In this document: piece by piece, positions 7,791 to 18,444 of the stretch
How positions within the stretch are numbered: position 1 is the stretch's first letter
Layout: every line of letters starts with the position of its first letter
Assembly: GCA_032654645.1 (NCBI GenBank)
Contig: JAULAW010000013.1
Span: 124,001 to 188,000, forward strand
Direction: 5' to 3'
From: CAITJF01 sp032654645
Lineage (GTDB): Bacteria > Pseudomonadota > Gammaproteobacteria > Burkholderiales > Gallionellaceae
DNA length: 64,000 bases
Notes under the pieces: generated by a model
What the model was told of the DNA's origin: nothing
Databases searched by the model: none
The model's input: only the letters and a program-made list of their open reading frames with translations
Position numbers and translations under genes: made by a program

Positions 7791-9830
7791 ATGTCAGGCG
7801 GTCTTGGATTTGCGTTGTTATGTGCCATAGTTGCGATCTTGTACGGTGTGTTTTCGATCAAATGGATACTGGGCAAGTCTGCCGGTAACGAAAAAATGCG
7901 CGGCATCGCTGCGGCGATCCAGGAAGGCGCATCGGCCTACCTGAACCGGCAATACACCACTATCGGCATCGTCGGTGCGATTCTATTCGTCGTTATTCTG
8001 GTCACGCTGAAATGGCCGACAGCCGTCGGCTTCGCCATCGGGGCGATACTGTCTGGACTGACCGGCTATATCGGCATGAACGTATCGGTGCGCGCCAATG
8101 TGCGCACTGCCGAAGCGGCCAAAGAGAATCTGAACGCGGCATTGAACGTGTCCTTCAAAGGCGGCGCAATCACCGGCATGCTGGTCGTGGGGTTGGGTCT
8201 GCTCGGCGTGGCAGGCTATTACGCTTTCCTCACCATGATGATGCACACCAGCACCGCAGAGGCCACTCATGCGCTGGTGGGTCTGGCCTTCGGCGGTTCG
8301 CTGATTTCCATCTTCGCCCGACTTGGCGGCGGCATTTTCACCAAGGGTGCCGACGTCGGCGCCGATCTGGTCGGCAAGGTTGAAGCCGGCATTCCGGAAG
8401 ATGATCCGCGCAACCCTGCGGTGATCGCCGACAACGTCGGCGACAACGTCGGCGACTGTGCCGGCATGGCAGCCGACCTGTTCGAGACTTATGCGGTCAC
8501 CATCATCGCCACCATGGTGCTGGGCGGCCTGTTGATTACCGGTTCCCCCGAAGCGGTGATCTATCCGCTGGTGCTGGGTGGCTTCTCCATCATCGCCTCC
8601 ATTGTCGGCACCTTTTTCGTCAAGGCACGCGAAGGTGGCAAGATCATGAACGCGCTGTATCGCGGTCTCACCGTCTCCGCCGTGCTGGCGGCGATCGCCT
8701 TCTACCCCATCACCACAATGATGTTGGGCGAAGGGGTGATGATAGACGGCAAGTTGGTTACGTCACTTCATCTGTACTATGCCACCCTGATTGGCCTGGC
8801 GCTGACCGCAGCCATGGTGTGGATCACCGAGTACTACACCGCCACCGAATATGCGCCGGTGCGCCATATCGCCGAAGCTTCCACTACCGGTCACGGCACC
8901 AACGTGATCGCCGGTCTGGGCGTTTCGATGAAGGCTACTGCGGCTCCGGTGCTGGTCGTGTGTCTGGCGATCTGGGGCGCCTTCGCCCTGGGCGGGCTAT
9001 ATGGCATCGCGATCGCCGCGACTTCGATGCTGTCCATGGCCGGCATCATCGTGGCACTGGATGCCTACGGTCCGATCACCGATAACGCCGGTGGCATTGC
9101 CGAAATGTCCAAATTGCCGCCTGATGTGCGCAAGATCACCGACGCGCTGGACGCGGTCGGCAACACCACCAAGGCGGTAACCAAGGGTTATGCAATCGGT
9201 TCCGCCGGTCTGGCCGCGCTGGTATTGTTCGCCGACTACACCCACGCGCTGCAGGCTAAGATGGTGGGCGTGATCACGACTTTCGATCTGTCCAACCACA
9301 TGGTCATCATCGGCCTGTTCATCGGCGGCATGGTGCCTTACCTGTTCGCCGCGATGGGCATGGAAGCGGTCGGTCGCGCCGCCGGGTCAGTGGTGGTGGA
9401 AGTGCGCCGCCAGTTCAAGGAAATCCCCGGCATCATGGAAGGCACCGGCAAGCCGGAATACGGCACCTGCGTGGACATGCTGACCAAGGCCGCAATCAAG
9501 GAAATGATTGTCCCGTCGCTGCTACCCATCGCAGTACCCGTAATCGTCGGACTGACACTCGGCGCACAGGCACTCGGTGGCGTACTGGTCGGCACCATCA
9601 TCACCGGCATCTTCGTGGCGATCTCGATGACCGCCGGCGGCGGTGCATGGGATAACGCCAAGAAATACATCGAGGAAGGCAACTTCGGCGGCAAAGGCTC
9701 GGAAGCGCACAAGGCCGCTGTCACCGGCGACACCGTCGGCGATCCTTACAAAGACACCGCAGGCCCTGCTGTCAACCCGCTGATCAAGATCATCAACATC
9801 GTTGCGCTGATGATCGTGCCGATCCTGTAA
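7791..9830 (+). CDS. hppA: K+-independent proton-translocating membrane pyrophosphatase
   Basis: A 679-residue polytopic membrane protein that couples PPi hydrolysis to H+ export. The PPi/Mg binding loop DVGADLVGKVEAG and the acidic NPAVIADNVGDNVGD motif are intact, as is the C-terminal GDTVGDPYKDTAGP. The motif GNTTKAVTKG carries Lys and Thr at the positions that mark the K+-independent subclass (the K+-dependent class has Ala there), so an H+ pump that does not need K+ is the likely identity. A strong GGGAGGGG ribosome binding site precedes the ATG, and a Rho-independent terminator follows 30 bp after the stop. It follows PPi-PFK and precedes soluble PPase. Confidence 0.96.
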   Translation: MSGGLGFALLCAIVAILYGVFSIKWILGKSAGNEKMRGIAAAIQEGASAYLNRQYTTIGIVGAILFVVILVTLKWPTAVGFAIGAILSGLTGYIGMNVSVRANVRTAEAAKENLNAALNVSFKGGAITGMLVVGLGLLGVAGYYAFLTMMMHTSTAEATHALVGLAFGGSLISIFARLGGGIFTKGADVGADLVGKVEAGIPEDDPRNPAVIADNVGDNVGDCAGMAADLFETYAVTIIATMVLGGLLITGSPEAVIYPLVLGGFSIIASIVGTFFVKAREGGKIMNALYRGLTVSAVLAAIAFYPITTMMLGEGVMIDGKLVTSLHLYYATLIGLALTAAMVWITEYYTATEYAPVRHIAEASTTGHGTNVIAGLGVSMKATAAPVLVVCLAIWGAFALGGLYGIAIAATSMLSMAGIIVALDAYGPITDNAGGIAEMSKLPPDVRKITDALDAVGNTTKAVTKGYAIGSAGLAALVLFADYTHALQAKMVGVITTFDLSNHMVIIGLFIGGMVPYLFAAMGMEAVGRAAGSVVVEVRRQFKEIPGIMEGTGKPEYGTCVDMLTKAAIKEMIVPSLLPIAVPVIVGLTLGAQALGGVLVGTIITGIFVAISMTAGGGAWDNAKKYIEEGNFGGKGSEAHKAAVTGDTVGDPYKDTAGPAVNPLIKIINIVALMIVPIL

Positions 9831-9860
9831 TCAAGGCCAGGCAGTCAATCAATCAATCAA

Positions 9861-9885
9861 GGGGGCTTGCAGAAGCCCCCTTTTT
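9861..9885 (+). terminator. Rho-independent terminator of pfp-hppA
   Basis: A GGGGGCTT/AAGCCCCC stem with a short loop is followed directly by TTTTT. It sits 30 bp after the hppA stop and before ppa, so ppa has its own promoter. Confidence 0.88.
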
Positions 9886-9941
9886 ACGCCCGCCAATGCT
9901 AAAATGCGCGCCCTTCCCAATACTCCGGAGGCTTCCGCAGA

Positions 9942-10490
9942 ATGAGTTTGAATAAAGTCCCCTCTGGAAAAAATTTACCCGATGATTTCAACGTGATCAT
10001 TGAAATTCCCATGCATGGGGAACCGGTAAAATACGAAATAGACAAGGAATCGGGAGCAATCTTTGTTGACCGCTTCATGAACACCTCGATGCATTACCCG
10101 TGCAACTACGGCTACATCCCGCATACCCTGTCCGCAGACGGCGACCCGGTTGATGTGCTGGTTATCACGCCCGTGCCATTGAACACTGGCGTTGTTGTAC
10201 GCTGCCGTCCTCTTGCCGTGCTCAAGATGGAAGATGAAGCGGGAATGGATGCCAAGGTTCTTGCCGTGCCAGTTGATAAACTCTCCACTTTGTACCGTGG
10301 CTTGAAAAACTACACTGAATTACCCGAAATCACCCTCAAGCAGATTTCCCATTTTTTTGAACATTACAAAGACCTCGAACCCAACAAGTGGGTGAAAATA
10401 AATGGCTGGCACGGCATCGAAGAAGCCCGCGCAGAAATCATGGCCGGCGTCAATACTTACCAGAACGCACCGGACAAGCCCCAATTCTGA
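9942..10490 (+). CDS. ppa: soluble inorganic pyrophosphatase (family I)
   Basis: A 182-residue family I PPase that hydrolyses cytoplasmic PPi to two phosphates with Mg2+. The signature DGDPVDVLVI (about 67-76) supplies three metal-binding aspartates; upstream lie KYEIDKESG and YPCNYGYIP, and downstream KDLEPNKWVKINGW, all characteristic. The size matches bacterial enzymes. It is separated from hppA by a terminator, so soluble and membrane PPase can be controlled separately. That matters because unregulated soluble PPase would waste the PPi used by PPi-PFK and HppA. The folD start lies 32 bp after its stop. Confidence 0.96.
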   Translation: MSLNKVPSGKNLPDDFNVIIEIPMHGEPVKYEIDKESGAIFVDRFMNTSMHYPCNYGYIPHTLSADGDPVDVLVITPVPLNTGVVVRCRPLAVLKMEDEAGMDAKVLAVPVDKLSTLYRGLKNYTELPEITLKQISHFFEHYKDLEPNKWVKINGWHGIEEARAEIMAGVNTYQNAPDKPQF

Positions 10491-10522
10491 CCAGTTACCG
10501 CAACCACCTGACAGGAAGCAAC

Positions 10523-11374
10523 ATGACAGCGAAAATCATTGACGGCAAAGCCATCGCACAGGAGGTGCGCGCCGAATGGAAAGTGCGCGCCGATGCGTTA
10601 AAAGCGCGCGGCATCACGCCGGGGCTGGCCGTCATCATCGTCGGTGAGGATGCGGCATCCAAGGTATATGTAGGAAACAAGGTCAAGGCATGTGCCGAAT
10701 TGGGCCTGCATTCCGAGCATATCGCGCTGCCCGCCGATACTGATCAAGCTACGTTGCTGGCGAAAATTGCCGGGCTGAATGCCAACCCCTCCATTCATGG
10801 CATTCTGGTGCAATTGCCGCTGCCCAAACACATTGACAGCGACATGGTGCTGAAGGCTATTGATCCGCACAAGGATGTGGACGGCTTCCATCCGATGAAC
10901 GTCGGCGCACTGGTCACCGGCAACCCCTTGCTCCGGCCCTGCACCCCTTACGGCGCGATGAAGCTGCTGGAAAAAATGGGGGTGGTGATAGAAGGCAAAC
11001 ATGCCGTGGTAGTCGGGCGCAGCAATATCGTCGGCAAACCGATGGCGCTGATGTTGTTGCAAAAGAATGCAACCGTCACCATCTGCACTTCCAAAACCCG
11101 TGACCTCGCTCACCACACGCGCGACGCAGACATTCTGGTAGTAGCTACCGGCAAACCGCAGATGATTACCGGCGACATGATCAAGCCCGGCGCCGCAGTG
11201 ATTGACGTCGGCATCAACCGCATGCCCAACGGTAAACTGGTCGGTGATGTAGATTTCGACAGCGCAAAGGAAGTGGCAGGTTTTCTCACGCCCGTGCCGG
11301 GCGGTGTCGGCCCTATGACTATCACCATGCTGGTGGCGAATACGGTGGAGGCTGCAGAACGCAACGCTCAATAA
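10523..11374 (+). CDS. folD: bifunctional methylene-THF dehydrogenase / methenyl-THF cyclohydrolase
   Basis: A 283-residue FolD that oxidises 5,10-methylene-THF with NADP+ and hydrolyses the methenyl product to 10-formyl-THF for purine and fMet synthesis. The motifs VGEDAASKVYVGNKVKAC (catalytic Lys), QLPLPKH, DVDGFHP and the Rossmann loop VVGRSNIVGKP are present, and it ends with the typical TPVPGGVGPMT. The start at 10523 has an AGGAAGC ribosome binding site; an in-frame extension upstream overlaps ppa and lacks family similarity. The stop codon lies inside the first unit of a small tandem duplication, so the C-terminus may be slightly altered. Confidence 0.96.
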   Translation: MTAKIIDGKAIAQEVRAEWKVRADALKARGITPGLAVIIVGEDAASKVYVGNKVKACAELGLHSEHIALPADTDQATLLAKIAGLNANPSIHGILVQLPLPKHIDSDMVLKAIDPHKDVDGFHPMNVGALVTGNPLLRPCTPYGAMKLLEKMGVVIEGKHAVVVGRSNIVGKPMALMLLQKNATVTICTSKTRDLAHHTRDADILVVATGKPQMITGDMIKPGAAVIDVGINRMPNGKLVGDVDFDSAKEVAGFLTPVPGGVGPMTITMLVANTVEAAERNAQ

Positions 11375-11411
11375 TGGCTTCTGACTTTGCTCAATAATGG
11401 CTTCTGACTTT
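11366..11411. repeat. 23 bp tandem duplication across the folD stop
   Basis: GCTCAATAATGGCTTCTGACTTT occurs twice back to back (11366-11388 and 11389-11411). The first copy contains the folD TAA stop. It looks like a recent slippage duplication. Confidence 0.9.
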
Positions 11412-11473
11412 CATCTATTGAAGGCGATGGGTTTACATATCCCCGATGTCGGATTCTAAAATACCGGATTTTT

Positions 11474-12082
11474 TCAGGTTATAAAGACCAGTAAACTGGC
11501 CAATATGGCTGACACGATTGGCGCCGCAGCCCAACGGCTTTTGCCGGATACGATTGCTTCTTCGCTTTTTCCCTGTTTGCACCCGTTGATCATGCTGCGC
11601 ACCAGATTTTCGTGGTGCGCCCGGCTGCTCACTACCACCCCAAGCACGTGAAAACAGACCATGCCCAGCATTGTGTAAGACAAAACATCATGAGCATCCT
11701 CAAGCCATTCACCGCCGATTCCGGCATAAACCGCAAACCCGCTTGCAGTTGTGGCGAGCCCTAGCAATATCAGGGCATATATCGAATAACTGCCCGCAGG
11801 GTTGTGCCCCATCCAGTGGCCTGGCTTGCCCTTCAGCAACTCGCCCAGATAGGTAAACACCGCACGTGGAGAAAACAGGAATGATGAGAAACGCGCATAT
11901 CGTGTTCCTGCCACACCCCAGAAAATCCTGAAGGCAATAATCCCTGCTACCGCGTACCCTGCTGCCACATGCACCAGCCGCCACTCCTCGCCGTCACCTG
12001 TCAAAAAGGACACGATGAAAGCAGTGACCAGCAGCCAGTGCCCAATGCGCGTGGGTATATCCCAAACCAGAATTTTTCTCAT
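11474..12082 (-). CDS. cytochrome b561-type membrane protein of the SHP/DHC operon
   Basis: About 202 residues with four hydrophobic segments and conserved histidines (WDIPTRIGHW, LVHVAAGY, EDAHDVLSY, FHVLGVVV), the pattern of a di-haem cytochrome b561 of the inner membrane. It is third in a leftward operon after a monohaem and a dihaem cytochrome c. The same trio (SHP, DHC, cytochrome b561) is known in several proteobacteria, where the b-type subunit is thought to pass quinol electrons to the periplasmic haem proteins. The start at 12082 follows a GGAGGG element; a TTG 9 bases earlier is an alternative. The physiological substrate is unknown. Confidence 0.8.
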   Translation of the reverse strand: MRKILVWDIPTRIGHWLLVTAFIVSFLTGDGEEWRLVHVAAGYAVAGIIAFRIFWGVAGTRYARFSSFLFSPRAVFTYLGELLKGKPGHWMGHNPAGSYSIYALILLGLATTASGFAVYAGIGGEWLEDAHDVLSYTMLGMVCFHVLGVVVSSRAHHENLVRSMINGCKQGKSEEAIVSGKSRWAAAPIVSAILASLLVFIT

Positions 12083-12116
12083 GGCAATCAACCCTCCATC
12101 AATCTCATGTCAAGCA

Positions 12117-12644
12117 TCAATACCTATCGTGTTCCCTATTCTCGCCGCGCCTGTAACTACCGCGATCGGATTGCTCCTCAAGTTCTCCGCCCCGATGGCC
12201 TCCAGGCATTTTGATGCCGTGTTCCGACCAATCACCGCGTTCAGCGTTGACATGGCATGCCGTGCAGTTTGACCGGGTTTTGACCGCCGGATCGGACCAT
12301 GTATCAATTGACACTTCACGGTGTTCGCGGCTGAACCATGGTGTGTCGGTGATCCGCAAAGTGAGTGAACTATTTTTCCCGCCACGCCCTGCGTAGCGTT
12401 GCAGGAAATCAAGAATTTCCTTGCTGTCCTTGGGGTCCAGCGCCGCGTTCGTGTCAAAGTGCCTATCCAGACCTCCCATCAAACGTTGCCAGTTATCCCC
12501 GGTCAATAATTGCGGCGGGTAGGCGATATGGCAACTGCCACACTCCTCCTTCCATTTTGGGTGGTTGGGAACAGAATACTTGCCGCCCTCTGCATATGCC
12601 ATGCTGCTGCCCAGAACCAGGGCAATTACCGTAAGCCATTTCAT
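12117..12644 (-). CDS. periplasmic dihaem cytochrome c (DHC type)
   Basis: A 175-residue protein with an N-terminal signal peptide (MKWLTVIALVLGSSMAYA) and two c-type haem motifs, CGSCH and CTACH, matching the DHC family. DHC is the redox partner of SHP. The ATG overlaps the stop of the upstream SHP gene as ATGA and has an AAGGAG ribosome binding site 7 bases before it, so translation is coupled. The charged C-terminal tail after GIKMPGGHRG is probably variable. It acts in the periplasm between the b561 membrane protein and SHP. The function of the pathway remains open; oxygen or NO binding has been shown for SHP in other species. Confidence 0.82.
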   Translation of the reverse strand: MKWLTVIALVLGSSMAYAEGGKYSVPNHPKWKEECGSCHIAYPPQLLTGDNWQRLMGGLDRHFDTNAALDPKDSKEILDFLQRYAGRGGKNSSLTLRITDTPWFSREHREVSIDTWSDPAVKTRSNCTACHVNAERGDWSEHGIKMPGGHRGGELEEQSDRGSYRRGENREHDRY

Positions 12645-13063
12645 GATTGCTCTCCTTGGATAACAAATTGGATAAAGTCCGCTTTCTCGGCAGCCGTGCA
12701 TTCACGCCCAACGACCTCCTTGCAATTGCGTTTGAACCATTTTTCCACTTTCGCGGTACTGGTAAAGCGCTCCGGGTTTGCCGCCGGGGCGAGCGGATCA
12801 ATGCGCTTGTCGGTAATGACATGTTTCCCGTCAACCTTCAGATTCTTGCCGTGGCAGACCGTACAATTCGGCATTTTCTGGGATACGCTCCACTCCTTGG
12901 TAAAAAAACTCTGGCCGCGCTTTGCAGATGGCACAAACCCCGGTGCTTCCTTGGAAGCTTCCGCAGCATAACCAGATACGATGCTTCCGGGAGTTTCCGC
13001 AAAAGCCGGATTTGCGCATGCCAAAATCATTAACGCAATGCCAATTTTTTTAGTAGCTATCAT
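12641..13063 (-). CDS. SHP-like monohaem cytochrome c (DUF1924)
   Basis: A 140-residue secreted protein with a signal peptide ending at AFA (about residue 22) and one haem motif CTVCH near the middle, followed by the DUF1924 pattern of the sphaeroides haem protein family. SHP binds small ligands at a haem with an unusual axial ligand. It is first in the leftward SHP-DHC-b561 operon and overlaps DHC by 4 bp. The 285 bp in front contain its promoter region. Family membership is inferred from the haem motif position, the ends of the sequence and the operon; the axial ligand was not verified. Confidence 0.78.
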   Translation of the reverse strand: MIATKKIGIALMILACANPAFAETPGSIVSGYAAEASKEAPGFVPSAKRGQSFFTKEWSVSQKMPNCTVCHGKNLKVDGKHVITDKRIDPLAPAANPERFTSTAKVEKWFKRNCKEVVGRECTAAEKADFIQFVIQGEQS

Positions 13064-13348
13064 AATAATATCTCCTTTATCTGTTGATTCTCAAACCACA
13101 AGCTAACCGATGCTTCAGTGTTAATTTATCAGCCAATTATTAACCGGCGCTTAATGAAACCAGGATTGCTTTCCTTGGTTGGCACAAAGCAAGTTTAGTT
13201 CATGCCCGCAGTTATAGACGCCCGGTAGCCAGACTGTGGCGGGAGTGCTCTGCCATATTCAGCTACGATGCGGATGCCGGAGTGAAGTGGATATAAAACG
13301 CGAATATCCATTCGAAGGAAGCTCGCAACCCGGGAGCCGGGAGTCTGC

Positions 13349-15124
13349 TCAGGATGAGTGCTTGTAAAACTGGTAGTTGTTTTTGCCAGCCTGTTTGGCG
13401 CGGTACATGGCCTCATCCGCAAAGACTAGTAACTTTTCCACGCCTGTCGCGTGTTTTGGGTAGAGGCTGATGCCGACACTGGCTGTAACGACCGCGCTGT
13501 ATTCGCCTAAATCGTAGGGCAGCGCGATTCTCTCGAGAATTTTGACTGCGATGCGGCATACCCCTTCCTCATTTGCAACATCGCGCAGCAGCACGGTGAA
13601 TTCATCCCCGGCCAATCGCGCCACCGTATCGCCTTCGCGCACACAACCGCGCAAACGCTCGGCTACCAGTTGCAGCAGCCTGTCACCCGCCGCGTGGCCG
13701 TGCGTATCGTTCACTTCCTTGAAACCATCCAGATCAATAAACAGCAAAGCAACCTCGCTCTTGCTGCGCTTTGCCTGGCTGATCGTCTGTTGCATCCGAT
13801 CCTGGAATAACACGCGATTCGGCAAACCGGTCAACACATCGTGGTAGGCCAAATATTGAACCTCGCGCTCCAGTTCCTTTTTCTCCGTCACGTCATGCAG
13901 CACAGAGAGAAAATGCGTCAGCTCGCCCTGATCGTTATAGAGTGGCGTAATGCTCTGCACCACGCTGAACAAGCTACCATTCTTTTTCCGGTTTACCACG
14001 TCACCATGCCACGCCTTGCCATGGGATATGGCCTGCCACATTTTTCTCCAGAATGATTTGTCATGCTCCCCGGAGCTGAACAAGCTTGGATTGTGGTTCA
14101 GAATTTCATCGTGGGAATATCCGCTGAACTGGCTTAACGCCTCGTTGAACCAGACTATCTTGCCATCAAGCTCCGTGATGAGCATCGCGTTGGTCGCACT
14201 GTCCATCGCCGCACTGAGCAGTCGCAATTGCTGTTGCTCCTGCGTCACCAGCAACGCGACAGCGATACGGTTGGCAAAGACCAGCAGGCGTTTTATCACG
14301 GAATCGTCGAACACATCACGATAAGCGGAATACAACATCAACGCGCCGATAACCTCGCCGTGCGCCATCATCGGCAACGCCAGGATACTCTGCATTCCAT
14401 GTTGTTCCGCGCGCGCGCGCCAGGGGGCAAAATCAATATCATCCACCGTCAACATCACGGGCTTGCCATGCCTGATTGCCGCGCCTGTCATCCCATGCTC
14501 ATGCCGGGCATCATCCCAACGCGCTTCAATGCCATGCAAATAATCCGCTGCCCCGGCAACCGCTACCACATTCACCGAGCCATCAGGCTGCTTGCCGCCT
14601 ATCCATACCAGCTTAAAGTCAAACAGCTCGGCAGCGCGCTGGCATATTTTTGTCACCAGCGGCACGACATCCCACGCCTGCAGGATCAAACTGTCAATTT
14701 CTTGCAGTATATGATCGGTGACGACTTGCTCGCGATGCTCGGTGCGCAGCCGCACATTAAATAACTCGCGCTGAATTGCGGGCAAGATACGCGCCGGACT
14801 ATTGGCGACAATGAAATCCTGCGCACCGGCGTGCATTGCCTCCACGATGCGCTCATGCGATTCATCGCCCGAATAAACCAATAAGGGTATATCCAGTTGC
14901 TTCTCATGCAACAGCTTGACTATCTCTGCTAATGTCCCGGGATGTTGTGTCAATGAACCCACAACCAATACCTGGAAATCATCGGACAGCACTTCCGCCA
15001 ACCGCAGTGAATTACTCAAAACCGTTTCACTTGGATCGTAGCCGCCGCCAAGCAGCTCATTCAGCAAAACAGCAATATCTTCAGCGGAGACATCAACAAA
15101 CAGAATGTGGAGAGGGGTAAGCAA
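13349..15124 (-). CDS. pseudoreceiver-GAF-PAS-GGDEF signalling protein
   Basis: A 591-residue cytoplasmic protein. An N-terminal receiver-like domain (1-125) has VLVVGSL where the phospho-Asp would be, so it is probably not phosphorylated. A GAF domain (about 150-295) and a PAS domain (about 305-420, WFNEALSQFSGYSHDEI) follow, then a GGDEF domain (from about 430, YHDVLTGLPNR) whose signature reads AGDEF, a variant compatible with diguanylate cyclase activity. The initiation codon appears to be TTG, four bases after the stop of the upstream response regulator, so the two are co-translated. It may feed c-di-GMP that RpfG removes. Confidence 0.85.
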   Translation of the reverse strand: MLTPLHILFVDVSAEDIAVLLNELLGGGYDPSETVLSNSLRLAEVLSDDFQVLVVGSLTQHPGTLAEIVKLLHEKQLDIPLLVYSGDESHERIVEAMHAGAQDFIVANSPARILPAIQRELFNVRLRTEHREQVVTDHILQEIDSLILQAWDVVPLVTKICQRAAELFDFKLVWIGGKQPDGSVNVVAVAGAADYLHGIEARWDDARHEHGMTGAAIRHGKPVMLTVDDIDFAPWRARAEQHGMQSILALPMMAHGEVIGALMLYSAYRDVFDDSVIKRLLVFANRIAVALLVTQEQQQLRLLSAAMDSATNAMLITELDGKIVWFNEALSQFSGYSHDEILNHNPSLFSSGEHDKSFWRKMWQAISHGKAWHGDVVNRKKNGSLFSVVQSITPLYNDQGELTHFLSVLHDVTEKKELEREVQYLAYHDVLTGLPNRVLFQDRMQQTISQAKRSKSEVALLFIDLDGFKEVNDTHGHAAGDRLLQLVAERLRGCVREGDTVARLAGDEFTVLLRDVANEEGVCRIAVKILERIALPYDLGEYSAVVTASVGISLYPKHATGVEKLLVFADEAMYRAKQAGKNNYQFYKHSS

Positions 15125-15128
15125 TTTT

Positions 15129-15578
15129 TTATTGGGCGCTAAAAGTTAACACAGATTGCCGTGGCTGTATCCAGTATGGAATTTGCTCGCGGAAAAATTC
15201 GGTGAACTGCTGCAGGTCGGCTGGCTTGGCTACAAAACTGTTTGCGCCAATCTGATAACTCATCAACACATCTGCCTGAGTATATTCCGCAGAGAACGCC
15301 ACGATAGGAATATCGCATGTGGCAGCATTCATGCGCAACTTGCGCAGCACCGCCAAACCATCCAGTTTGGGTAGTTTCAGATCTATGAGGATGACACGCG
15401 GCATTTGCTGGCTCTTCGCAACACTGTCACCCAACCAGTTCAGCACCGCATCTGCGTCCCGCAGCGCCTCCAAAACAAATTCATTGCGGCACTCGATGAT
15501 GGCACAGCGCGCCAGCTCGATTTCGAACGGATCATCTTCAATCATCAGCACTGTATGGTGCATTTGATTCTCATGCAT
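15129..15578 (-). CDS. single-domain response regulator
   Basis: A 149-residue receiver domain protein of the Rcp1/CheY-like class. The acidic pair MIEDD, the phospho-acceptor in LIDLKLPKLDG and the Lys in VAKPAD are all visible. There is no output domain. The start at 15578 is supported by GGGAGGAC six bases upstream; the open frame extends further but without a binding site. The TAA stop is followed at once by the TTG start of the GGDEF protein, so the pair forms a two-gene unit. Its kinase is not in the vicinity; receivers of this type often take phosphate from phytochrome-like or hybrid kinases. Confidence 0.88.
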   Translation of the reverse strand: MHENQMHHTVLMIEDDPFEIELARCAIIECRNEFVLEALRDADAVLNWLGDSVAKSQQMPRVILIDLKLPKLDGLAVLRKLRMNAATCDIPIVAFSAEYTQADVLMSYQIGANSFVAKPADLQQFTEFFREQIPYWIQPRQSVLTFSAQ

Positions 15579-15768
15579 CAGCGTCCTCCCCATAACTTCC
15601 CATCCGGCGGCAATACTGCATGTTTCATCTGGCAACCATGCGCTTCAGCCGGAACACTACCCCGTAGGACACACATTGGCAAGACAGGCCAGTGGAAACA
15701 AGCATATAACAGGCTGGCGTGTGCTTTATAGTTTCTGCATGAGCCATTGGCGCATCCGATTTGCAAAG

Positions 15769-18390
<2,622 letters not shown>

Positions 18391-18444
18391 TTGTTCACCA
18401 TCGCTAATAACGATCAATTCAGCTTGCTTCAGGCAAGGTGCCAA

